From: an uncultured Pseudomonadales bacterium
GTDB lineage: Bacteria; Pseudomonadota; Gammaproteobacteria; Pseudomonadales; Azotimanducaceae
Length of the DNA: 64,000 nt
Assembly (NCBI GenBank): GCA_938036875.1
Contig: CALHVX010000044.1
Location: 186,001-250,000 of the forward strand
Reading direction: 5' to 3'
Positions 57,440 to 64,000 of this stretch are shown in pieces. The first letter of the stretch is position 1. Every line of letters starts with the position of its first letter. The notes beneath the pieces are model-generated. The model saw only the letters and a list, made by a program, of their open reading frames with translations. It was not told the origin of the DNA and searched no databases. The position numbers were made by a program, and so were the translations under genes.

Positions 57440-57952
57440 TTAATCTGGTCCTGGGCTACCGCTGCCTTCAGAGCCGTCACTTGCCCAAGATTTCGCCCGT
57501 TTGTGGTCATCGGCTGTTGATTCAACCCAACGCTGAGCTCCAGAACCGTGGCGCTCTCGCTTCCAGAACACCGCGTCCGTCTTTAAGTAATCCATAATAA
57601 ACTCGCAGGCAGCAAAGGCATCCGGTCGATGGCTTGAGGCCACCTGCACCAAAACAATCTGCTCGCTTGGGGTCAATGCACCCACTCGATGTATCACAAC
57701 GGTGTCGAGCAAATCCCAGCGTTGTTGCGCACGCTCGATTAACGCATTGATGCTGCGCTCGGTCATGCCGGGGTAGTGCTCCAAAAATAGCTCGCTAACG
57801 CTATGGTCACCAAAATAATCTCGCACCAACCCAACAAAGCTCACCACCGCGCCGCAGGCTCCGGGGTGCTGCAACGCCAACCGGTTTAAGCCGGCTTGGT
57901 ACTCAACCGCGATGTTGAAGTCTGCTTGCTCCACCCGAACCAAGGTTGTCAC
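57440..57952 (-). CDS. moaE: Molybdopterin synthase catalytic subunit MoaE
   Basis: Large subunit of molybdopterin synthase; it transfers sulfur from MoaD thiocarboxylate to cyclic pyranopterin. Seen: GACGAVVSFVGLVRDYFGD, LEHYPGMTERSINALIERA, VIHRVGALTPSEQIVLVQVASSHR, and the active lysine region VFWKRERHGSGAQRWVES. 170 residues with an unconserved serine/glycine-rich tail. Three bases after moaD. Convergent with cspD. Confidence 0.96.
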   Translation of the reverse strand: MTTLVRVEQADFNIAVEYQAGLNRLALQHPGACGAVVSFVGLVRDYFGDHSVSELFLEHYPGMTERSINALIERAQQRWDLLDTVVIHRVGALTPSEQIVLVQVASSHRPDAFAACEFIMDYLKTDAVFWKRERHGSGAQRWVESTADDHKRAKSWASDGSEGSGSPGPD

Positions 57953-57955
57953 TGA

Positions 57956-58213
57956 TCAGCCCCCGGTTACTGGTGGCAAAAAGGCCACTTCATCGCCAGG
58001 CCTTAGCTTGGTGGCCATCAACGCTTCAGGATCAACCAGGCTCTGATTAAGAGCAACACGGACCCCTTTAGCGGACAGAGCCTGCGCGGCTGCACCAAAT
58101 TGAGCCTCTAAGCTAGCGAGCAAGGTACCAATATTGGATGGAACCGCTAGCTGACAACCGCCAGTGCCTAATTCATCCCGCAGCGATGCGAAGAACTTAA
58201 CCTCAACGCTCAT
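57956..58213 (-). CDS. moaD: Molybdopterin synthase sulfur carrier MoaD
   Basis: Ubiquitin-fold sulfur carrier whose C-terminal Gly-Gly (PPVTGG) is thiocarboxylated by MoeB. Starts MSVEVKFFASLRDELG; 85 residues. An in-frame extension to 58288 would overlap moaC and is not part of the fold. It lies 13 bases after moaC and three before moaE. Confidence 0.95.
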   Translation of the reverse strand: MSVEVKFFASLRDELGTGGCQLAVPSNIGTLLASLEAQFGAAAQALSAKGVRVALNQSLVDPEALMATKLRPGDEVAFLPPVTGG

Positions 58214-58226
58214 CGACCCGGCATCC

Positions 58227-58709
58227 TCAAGCTCTAACCCAAACGCCAGATTTACCACCGCGCTTTTCGAGCAAGCCCGTGTGCTCAATGGTCATCGAAC
58301 GATCGACGGCCTTGCACATGTCGTAAACCGTAAGGGCCGCAACGCTCACGGCGGTCAACGCTTCCATCTCCACGCCGGTTGGACCTTTGACCCGACACTC
58401 CGCTTGAATCTCAAGGCAATCCTCAGCAATCCGTTTGAATTCAACTGACACCTTGCTTAGTGCTAGCGGGTGGCACAGGGGGATAAGGTCTGAGCAGCGT
58501 TTGGCGCCCTGGATCCCGGCAATTCTGGCCACGCTGAGCACGTCCCCTTTGGGCAGGTCTCCGGCAAAAATCAAGCTCAGCGTTGTTGTTGCCATGCGAA
58601 CCTGGGCGCTGGCGCGAGCCACCCGAGCCGTATCAGCTTTGTTGGATACATCCACCATATTGGCTTCGCCGGCGGCATTGAGATGGGTAAGCGGGTTATC
58701 TTGAGTCAT
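58227..58709 (-). CDS. moaC: Cyclic pyranopterin monophosphate synthase MoaC
   Basis: Converts the MoaA product to cyclic pyranopterin monophosphate. Signatures are [66 protein letters not shown] and the tail with EKRGGKSG. 160 residues from ATG 58709. First gene of moaCDE; moaA is far away. Confidence 0.97.
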   Translation of the reverse strand: MTQDNPLTHLNAAGEANMVDVSNKADTARVARASAQVRMATTTLSLIFAGDLPKGDVLSVARIAGIQGAKRCSDLIPLCHPLALSKVSVEFKRIAEDCLEIQAECRVKGPTGVEMEALTAVSVAALTVYDMCKAVDRSMTIEHTGLLEKRGGKSGVWVRA

Positions 58710-58741
58710 ATTCACAGTATACACCCGTGATCTTCAGCTTG

Positions 58742-58772
58742 ATGCACCGCAATATTGAGGATTGCGGTGCAT
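58742..58772. repeat. Perfect 12-base inverted repeat between moaC and mnmA
   Basis: ATGCACCGCAAT (58742-58753) and ATTGCGGTGCAT (58761-58772) flank a seven-base spacer. It lies between the two divergent starts and just before the possible mnmA -10 (TAAACT, 58780-58785). It could be an operator for a dimeric regulator or an RNA hairpin for a transcript starting earlier. No T tract follows, so a terminator is unlikely. Confidence 0.85.
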
Positions 58773-58777
58773 TACTT

Positions 58778-58791
58778 GGTAAACTCTCCGC
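58778..58791 (+). promoter_or_regulatory. Possible -10 region of mnmA
   Basis: GGTAAACTCTCCGC is identical to the sequence before pyrB (10299-10312). TAAACT may act as the -10 element; a good -35 was not found, and the inverted repeat at 58742-58772 covers that zone. Confidence 0.35.
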
Positions 58792-58828
58792 ATTCACAGG
58801 CCACCCAACCATAAAACGACCCTGCCCA

Positions 58829-59974
58829 ATGACCAACCCAGAAACCAAGCGAAGCTCAGCGGCCAAAGGAGCCAGTGTTGTTGTTGGCCTCTCAGGCGGC
58901 GTTGATTCGGCTGTGGCAGCATTGCTACTGCTGGAGCAAGGATTTCAGGTTAGCGGCTTATTCATGAAAAACTGGGATGAAGACGATGGCACGGATTACT
59001 GCACGGCCATCGCCGATCTGGCAGATGCGCAGCAAGTCGCAGCGCAACTGGGTATCGAATTGCACACCGCAAACTTTGCCGCCGAATATTGGGACAATGT
59101 GTTTGCTGAGTTTCTCGAGGAATATCAACGAGGACGCACACCAAACCCTGACATACTCTGTAATCGAGAAATCAAATTCAAACAGTTCGTCAACTATGCA
59201 GAACGATTAGGCGCAGACTACATCGCCACTGGCCACTACGCCCGGATGGACAGCACCGGCAGCCTCCGCAAAGCGGCTGATGCCAACAAAGATCAAACGT
59301 ACTTTCTCCAGGCGGTCCCTCAACCGCAGCTAGCAAAATGCTTATTCCCGCTTGGCGAGCTCCATAAGCCAGCCGTCCGCCAGCTAGCGGCAAACGCAGG
59401 CTTTGCAAACCATGGCAAAAAAGACAGCACCGGCATTTGCTTTATTGGCGAGCGACGTTTCGAAGACTTTCTTGCACGCTACCTGCCCGCCAAACCCGGT
59501 CCGATCGTGGATGAGCACGGCAACAACCTAGGGCAACACCAAGGGCTGCAGTTTTACACCCTGGGTCAACGTCAAGGGTTAGGTATTGGTGGCCGCGCTG
59601 AACATCGTGAGGCCCCCTGGTTTGTGCTCGCTAAAGATTTGGCAACACAAACCTTGGTTGCCACCCAAAACGAAGATTTGCTCAACTCGGATTGGTTAGC
59701 AGCCAGTCAGCTCAACTGGCTGACCCAAACCGTGCCACAAGCAGGTACCCGCCTCCAGGCCAAAGTTCGCTATCGACAACCAGATCAAATGTGCCAACTT
59801 GTGGCACGCAAGGACGGCTTGCTGGGGGTTAACTTCGACCACCCGCAAAGAGCGATTACGCCTGGGCAGTACGTCTGCTTTTACGATGGCGAGCGATGTC
59901 TCGGTGGTGGCGTGATAGAGCGAGTTGGGACCAACGCAAACAAAGATGCAAAAAAGGTGGCTGTGGATGGCTGA
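58829..59974 (+). CDS. mnmA: tRNA-specific 2-thiouridylase MnmA
   Basis: Adds sulfur to U34 of Lys, Glu and Gln tRNAs, taking it from TusE. The ATP loop is [15 protein letters not shown]; catalytic cysteines are in [13 protein letters not shown] and [14 protein letters not shown]. Also seen are IATGHYAR and [11 protein letters not shown]. The C-terminal barrel ends the protein. About 381 residues. ATG 58829 ([10 protein letters not shown]) was chosen; an extension to 58727 crosses the promoter region. It overlaps hflD by eight bases. Confidence 0.97.
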   Translation: MTNPETKRSSAAKGASVVVGLSGGVDSAVAALLLLEQGFQVSGLFMKNWDEDDGTDYCTAIADLADAQQVAAQLGIELHTANFAAEYWDNVFAEFLEEYQRGRTPNPDILCNREIKFKQFVNYAERLGADYIATGHYARMDSTGSLRKAADANKDQTYFLQAVPQPQLAKCLFPLGELHKPAVRQLAANAGFANHGKKDSTGICFIGERRFEDFLARYLPAKPGPIVDEHGNNLGQHQGLQFYTLGQRQGLGIGGRAEHREAPWFVLAKDLATQTLVATQNEDLLNSDWLAASQLNWLTQTVPQAGTRLQAKVRYRQPDQMCQLVARKDGLLGVNFDHPQRAITPGQYVCFYDGERCLGGGVIERVGTNANKDAKKVAVDG

Positions 59975-60581
59975 TCCAACCGGCCAAACGCCGAAGGTTA
60001 ATCGCCACCAAGAGCGTGCGCTGGCATTAGGCGCGCTCATGTTCAGCGCATCTTTGGTCGATCGGGCCGCCCAGGGTGCAACGCTGCAACCAGAGCTTAC
60101 CGACTATTTGCTCAAACCCGTCTTAGCTCGGGACAGCGAATCCGTCAGCCAATTGCTACCAGCCAACCAACAGCGACAGCAATTGCTAGCATCGGCAAAA
60201 CAGCTCATACGCGGAGATGCTGAAAGCGTGCGCGTACTGGGTTATGTCGTAGAGCTCATCGAGCTGGCAAAACGCTTGGGCAACCACCCCGCTGCGGCGG
60301 AGACCTTAGGCAACCAACTAGATGCGTTGGATCATGCAGAGCCAGAACCGTTGGCACGAATTTACCAAGATAGCATTGGTGGCTTAGGGCGCCGAATCCA
60401 AGTCCGAGGTGATGCACAAGCGTTGCAAGATGAAAGTGTGGCGGCCAAGGTCCGGGCGTTACTGCTAGCCGGGGTACGCTACGCTTGGCTTTGGCATCAG
60501 CTAGGTGGGCGTCGCTGGCAGCTCATTATCCAGCGCAATCGAACGTTAATGGCGCTCACGGAACTAGAGCGGAGCACTTAG
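59967..60581 (+). CDS. hflD: HflD, lysogenisation regulator homologue
   Basis: Membrane-associated helical protein known from E. coli to limit lambda CII; its native role is unclear. 204 residues, all helical. Conserved parts: [22 protein letters not shown] and [12 protein letters not shown], and a C-terminal [27 protein letters not shown] 59967 lies within the end of mnmA, the usual neighbour of hflD. Confidence 0.9.
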   Translation: MADPTGQTPKVNRHQERALALGALMFSASLVDRAAQGATLQPELTDYLLKPVLARDSESVSQLLPANQQRQQLLASAKQLIRGDAESVRVLGYVVELIELAKRLGNHPAAAETLGNQLDALDHAEPEPLARIYQDSIGGLGRRIQVRGDAQALQDESVAAKVRALLLAGVRYAWLWHQLGGRRWQLIIQRNRTLMALTELERST

Positions 60582-60703
60582 GGTCAAGGGCCAGCAAGGG
60601 CAACCGCCTACGCAAATTAGCTTCTAAAACTATCCATACCTAGCTATCTAAATCGTACGTACATAATTATTTTTTTCAGACCAATTAACGACGAGCCGTA
60701 ATC

Positions 60704-62104
60704 ATGAGTAAAACCACCAGCTCCACCCCTACCAGCAGCATGCTCGATCCGCTATTGGCCGTCAGTGCGGTAGATGGCCGCTATCGCGCAAAAACCGAAG
60801 CGCTAAGCACCATTGCGAGTGAATACGGCTTGCATCGTTTTCGCGTGCAAGCCGAGTGTGCTTGGTTTAGCGCCCTAGCAGCCTGCCCTGCTATCCCAGA
60901 GCTTGGACCCTTAACCGACGCTCAACAAGCCGCTCTTGACGCGGTCTCGACAACCTTTGATCCAGCGGCTGCGGCCAAAATTAAAGCGTTTGAAGCCACA
61001 ACCAATCACGATGTGAAAGCCGTGGAGTACTTTGTCAAAGAGCAGATTGAAAACATTGAAGGGCTGGCTGACAAAGCTGAGTTTGTCCACTTTGCTTGCA
61101 CCTCCGAGGATATCAACAACGTCGCCTACAGCTTAATGTTACAGCACGCTCGAGCTGATGTGCTCTTGCCAGGTATTGATGCGCTGCTAGATGCCATCGG
61201 CGAGCTGGCCGCTCCGCACATCAACCTGGCGATGCTATCGCGTACCCATGGCCAAGCGGCATCCCCCACAACACTAGGCAAAGAGTTGCAGAACGTCCGA
61301 GCCAGAATACTACGCCAACGCCAACAGCTCGCAGAACTGCCATTGCTGGCCAAGCTTAACGGCGCGGTTGGCAACTACAACGCACATCGCGTGGCTTATC
61401 CCGAAGTGGATTGGCCGGCATTCAGCGCACAAACCTTAACCGCGCTGGGTTTGACCCCTAACCCCTACACCACGCAAATCGAGCCCCACGACACCATCGC
61501 CGAGTTTGCCCACTGCATGATGCGTATCAATCAAATTGTGCTCGACTACGACAGAGACATTTGGTCATACATTGCCATTGAATACTTTGGGCAACGCGCG
61601 GTAGCCGGTGAGACAGGCTCATCTACCATGCCGCACAAGGTCAACCCCATCGACTTCGAAAACTCTGAAGGCAACCTAGGTATTGCCAATGCCCTGCTTG
61701 AACATTTGGCGAGCAAGCTCCCGGTATCAAGGTGGCAACGAGATCTGTCCGACTCAACCGTATTGCGCAATCTTGGTACAGCCCTAGGCCACTGTGTGAT
61801 TGCCTATCAAGCCACCCTCAAAGGTATGTCCCGACTCAAAGTAAACGACAGCAAGATCACGGCGGACCTGGACAACAACTGGGAAGTCTTAGGGGAAGCC
61901 GTGCAAACCGTCATGCGCCGTTTTGGCATGGATCAACCCTATGAACGCTTAAAGGCAGCAACACGCGGCAAACGGCTGGACGCAGCCTCTTACGACCAAC
62001 TGCTGGTCGATCTTGATCTACCGCCGGAAGCGTTAGCACTGCTAAGCGGTTTAACCCCGGCCACCTACGTAGGTCTAGCCCCCCAGCTCGCAAAGCAAGG
62101 TTAA
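60704..62104 (+). CDS. purB: Adenylosuccinate lyase
   Basis: Cleaves SAICAR and adenylosuccinate in purine synthesis. The fumarase-superfamily signature GSSTMPHKVNPIDFEN lies near 304-319. Also present: TNHDVKAVEYFVKEQI, FACTSEDINNVAYSLML and SRTHGQAASPTTLGKE. 466 residues. The 122-base gap after hflD suggests its own promoter; the next gene starts three bases after its stop. Confidence 0.97.
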   Translation: MSKTTSSTPTSSMLDPLLAVSAVDGRYRAKTEALSTIASEYGLHRFRVQAECAWFSALAACPAIPELGPLTDAQQAALDAVSTTFDPAAAAKIKAFEATTNHDVKAVEYFVKEQIENIEGLADKAEFVHFACTSEDINNVAYSLMLQHARADVLLPGIDALLDAIGELAAPHINLAMLSRTHGQAASPTTLGKELQNVRARILRQRQQLAELPLLAKLNGAVGNYNAHRVAYPEVDWPAFSAQTLTALGLTPNPYTTQIEPHDTIAEFAHCMMRINQIVLDYDRDIWSYIAIEYFGQRAVAGETGSSTMPHKVNPIDFENSEGNLGIANALLEHLASKLPVSRWQRDLSDSTVLRNLGTALGHCVIAYQATLKGMSRLKVNDSKITADLDNNWEVLGEAVQTVMRRFGMDQPYERLKAATRGKRLDAASYDQLLVDLDLPPEALALLSGLTPATYVGLAPQLAKQG

Positions 62105-62107
62105 GCC

Positions 62108-63118
62108 ATGACCACGTCCGCCGAGAATGACGAAATTTTTGTTCTAACGGTTGCGTGGGACAAACGATCCCAAGAGCTGCGAGCCATACGCCACGCCGTT
62201 TTCGTTGAAGAGCAATCGGTATCTACTGAAGAAGAGTTTGATGGGCAAGATGAGCACTGCCTACATTTTTTGGCGGTAAACCAGGCCGGCGTGGCTTTAG
62301 GTTGCGCGCGTTTGCAAGCCAACGGCAAAGTGGAGCGAATGGCGGTACTAGAAAACGCTCGACACTTAGGTATTGGTCGTAAGTTGCTAACCAGCGTCAT
62401 CGAATCTGCAACAACCAGCGGCTTAACCGAGCTTTATCTACACGCGCAACTGCACGCGGAACCCTTCTACCGACGTATGGGCTTCTTGCCCCAGGGCGAA
62501 ACCTTTGTCGAAGCCAATATTGACCATGTGCGTATGACCTTGGCGCTTGCCATCCCTTTTTCACGCACAATCCAACCGCGCACCACAGCGACACCCACCA
62601 CTAGACCCGAAGCACCAAAAGCCGCCGCGAGCACAACCCCTTTAGGGCAAACGAGCTTTAGTGGCCGCGAGGAAGCTTTGGCTGCCCTAGCCTTGTATGT
62701 AACAAAACCGCGGCGCACGCTGTATCTGTACAGTCAGCACCTAGATAACAGCTTGTTCGATAACGGCGACGTCATCGCCGGCCTATCGGCCTTTGTCCGC
62801 GCCGCGCCACCCAACCAGCTTAAAGTACTCATACACTCAAGCGAGCTGGCGGTCGCACGAGGGCACCGTCTGGTAGAGCTGGCACGTCGACTCGAAAGCA
62901 AGGTCGAGATTCGCCTGGTACCAACCGATATGGCCAGCGAAGATCGAACCTTTTTGTGTTGGGACAACGCAGGCTTCTGGCTACTCCCAGATTACTCAAC
63001 CTACAACGGGCAAACCAACGATGCAGATCCGGTTCTGGCTAGTCGCCTAGCCGGTGACTTTGAGCGAACCTGGCAACGCAGCGTAAGCGATCCGGAGTTG
63101 CGATTGCTCGGGCTCTAA
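62108..63118 (+). CDS. GNAT N-acetyltransferase fused to a second domain
   Basis: The N-terminal half (about 10-145) is a GNAT acetyltransferase: AIRHAVFVEEQSV, ERMAVLENARHLGIGRKLL (acetyl-CoA loop) and the strand FYRRMGFLPQGE. A threonine/alanine/proline linker (about 158-180) leads to a C-terminal domain with LYLYSQHLDNSLFDN, LKVLIHSSELAVARGHRLVELARRL and FLCWDNAGFWLLPDY, reminiscent of phospholipase-D-like folds without their catalytic motif. The substrate is unknown. In Pseudomonas a related GNAT gene also follows purB, but a cupin gene lies between; here there are only three bases. Confidence 0.82.
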   Translation: MTTSAENDEIFVLTVAWDKRSQELRAIRHAVFVEEQSVSTEEEFDGQDEHCLHFLAVNQAGVALGCARLQANGKVERMAVLENARHLGIGRKLLTSVIESATTSGLTELYLHAQLHAEPFYRRMGFLPQGETFVEANIDHVRMTLALAIPFSRTIQPRTTATPTTRPEAPKAAASTTPLGQTSFSGREEALAALALYVTKPRRTLYLYSQHLDNSLFDNGDVIAGLSAFVRAAPPNQLKVLIHSSELAVARGHRLVELARRLESKVEIRLVPTDMASEDRTFLCWDNAGFWLLPDYSTYNGQTNDADPVLASRLAGDFERTWQRSVSDPELRLLGL

Positions 63119-63126
63119 GGCACACC

Positions 63127-64000
63127 ATGAAATTGCAGCTGAACTACGCGCAGACCCCCTACGCATTGTTTGCAAAGCTCAAAAGCAAAAACCATCCCGC
63201 CCTTCTGCACAGCGCTGACACAAGCAACCGCTTCGGTCGCTACGACTTGATGAGCGCAGACCCAGCCTACGCGGTGCAATGGGTCGGTGGTTATTTAACC
63301 CTAGGAGAACAACGGATCGCCACCGCGGATCCTCTGCAACTACTTGGTGAGCAGCAGCGTTGGTTCTGCCAGCAGCTCCAATCAACACCTGACACCACGC
63401 ATGCACCCTTTAGCGCCGGTTTCATTGGCTATTTCGGCTACCCCCTACATCAAACCTTAGAACGCCAGCAACGCGCGCCAGCGGACCCCACCGGTTTACC
63501 CGACCTTCAAGGTGGCTTCTACGACTGGGCTATTGTCACAGATCATCAGCAACGCACAACCTGCTTAGTGACCGACACTGAGGCACGACAGCAGCAAGTA
63601 CTGCGATGGCTTGAGGCAGAAACCATAGATGCTGTCGTTGAGGTTGAGCAGCCTGCGCAATCACCTGCCAACCCTCACTCCAATCCTCAGTTGCAAGCCA
63701 GCAGCCCCAACGATAGATACACCACAGCCTTTGCTAAGATCCAACGCTATCTGGCGGCTGGCGATTGCTACCAAGTCAATCTGGCGCAACATTTTAGCGC
63801 CCCATTTACCGGGGATTCGTGGCAGCTGTATCAACGTTGGTGCCAGCAACAAGGCGCTCCCTTTAATGCCTATTTGGATTTTAGCCTCCCAGGCGAAAAG
63901 CTTCAGGATCAAAGGGTCTTGCTTAGCCTTTCGCCAGAGCGATTTTTAGAAGTTGAAGGCCGAACGGCCACCGTTTGCCCAATCAAAGGCACAGCCCCGC
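63127..64000 (+). CDS. pabB: Aminodeoxychorismate synthase component I (C-terminus cut by window edge)
   Basis: Chorismate-using enzyme for p-aminobenzoate in folate synthesis. The 291 residues present contain GYFGYPLHQTL, the chorismate-domain start RYTTAFAKIQRYLAAGDCYQVNLAQHF, LLSLSPERFLEVEG and PIKGTAP at the edge. Lysine in PIKGT is the mark of aminodeoxychorismate synthases, whereas anthranilate synthases have alanine there. ATG at 63127 follows the GNAT stop by eight bases, so it is probably co-transcribed with purB and GNAT. Confidence 0.93.
   Translation, partial: MKLQLNYAQTPYALFAKLKSKNHPALLHSADTSNRFGRYDLMSADPAYAVQWVGGYLTLGEQRIATADPLQLLGEQQRWFCQQLQSTPDTTHAPFSAGFIGYFGYPLHQTLERQQRAPADPTGLPDLQGGFYDWAIVTDHQQRTTCLVTDTEARQQQVLRWLEAETIDAVVEVEQPAQSPANPHSNPQLQASSPNDRYTTAFAKIQRYLAAGDCYQVNLAQHFSAPFTGDSWQLYQRWCQQQGAPFNAYLDFSLPGEKLQDQRVLLSLSPERFLEVEGRTATVCPIKGTAP

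Noticed and set aside
58742..58772. Inverted repeat considered as a terminator
   Set aside because: No T tract on either strand, and it lies between two divergent starts.

Overview
The window is chromosomal DNA of a gammaproteobacterium, probably a free-living marine or other aquatic one. Three things point there. The block tusDCBE - cysG - serS - crcB - rarA - lolA - ftsK - (PA4642-like gene) - aat - bpt - infA - clpA - clpS - cspD - mnmA - hflD - purB follows the gene order I remember from Pseudomonas and its relatives. There are TonB-dependent receptors, a FecI/FecR pair, an imuA-imuB-dnaE2 cassette and exosortase(XrtA)-type polysaccharide genes. Base composition is moderate, roughly 50-55% GC by eye, with no sharp shift. 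Genus cannot be fixed from sequence alone.

Layout: 1-964 holds the N-terminal part of the type II secretion ATPase GspE. 1.3-9.4 kb is a FecI sigma / FecR anti-sigma / STN-domain TonB receptor signalling set facing a second TonB-dependent receptor, with a terminator between them. 9.7-16.3 kb mixes housekeeping and unknown genes: a secreted protein, pyrB, an AP2-like protein, etfBA, a DUF1285 protein, a lipoprotein and moaA. 16.3-16.6 kb carries a possible small RNA or tiny gene with a strong terminator. 16.6-27.9 kb has a stand-alone murF, sppA, a DUF1232 protein, an alanine/sodium symporter, gor coupled to a phoA-type lipoprotein phosphatase, a ThDP enzyme and a small outer-membrane barrel. 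28-29.9 kb is a large surface lipoprotein. 30.1-36.1 kb is an SOS-regulated mutagenesis cassette with a full LexA box. 36.2-42.2 kb carries an XrtA-type ATPase and tyrosine kinase, diverging from three nucleotide-sugar genes. A tRNA-Ser(UGA) at 42.3 kb opens the conserved housekeeping block, which runs to the right edge. moaCDE is inserted between cspD and mnmA, and a truncated pabB closes the window.

Functional links: FecI, FecR and the STN receptor should form one surface-signalling loop. ImuA, ImuB and DnaE2 form the damage-inducible translesion polymerase. MoaA works with the distant MoaC, MoaD and MoaE in molybdopterin synthesis. TusBCDE and MnmA are successive steps of tRNA wobble-uridine 2-thiolation. 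ClpS and the transferases Aat and Bpt feed N-end-rule substrates to ClpA. The nucleotide-sugar enzymes supply precursors to the polysaccharide system controlled by the tyrosine kinase.

No CRISPR array, transposase, integrase or prophage was seen. I did not find a clear new multi-gene system. The most unusual signals are 12-nucleotide-period in-frame repeats in all three mutagenesis genes, an alphaproteobacterial-looking MurF outside the division cluster, the candidate small RNA beside moaA, and a long structured gap before cspD.
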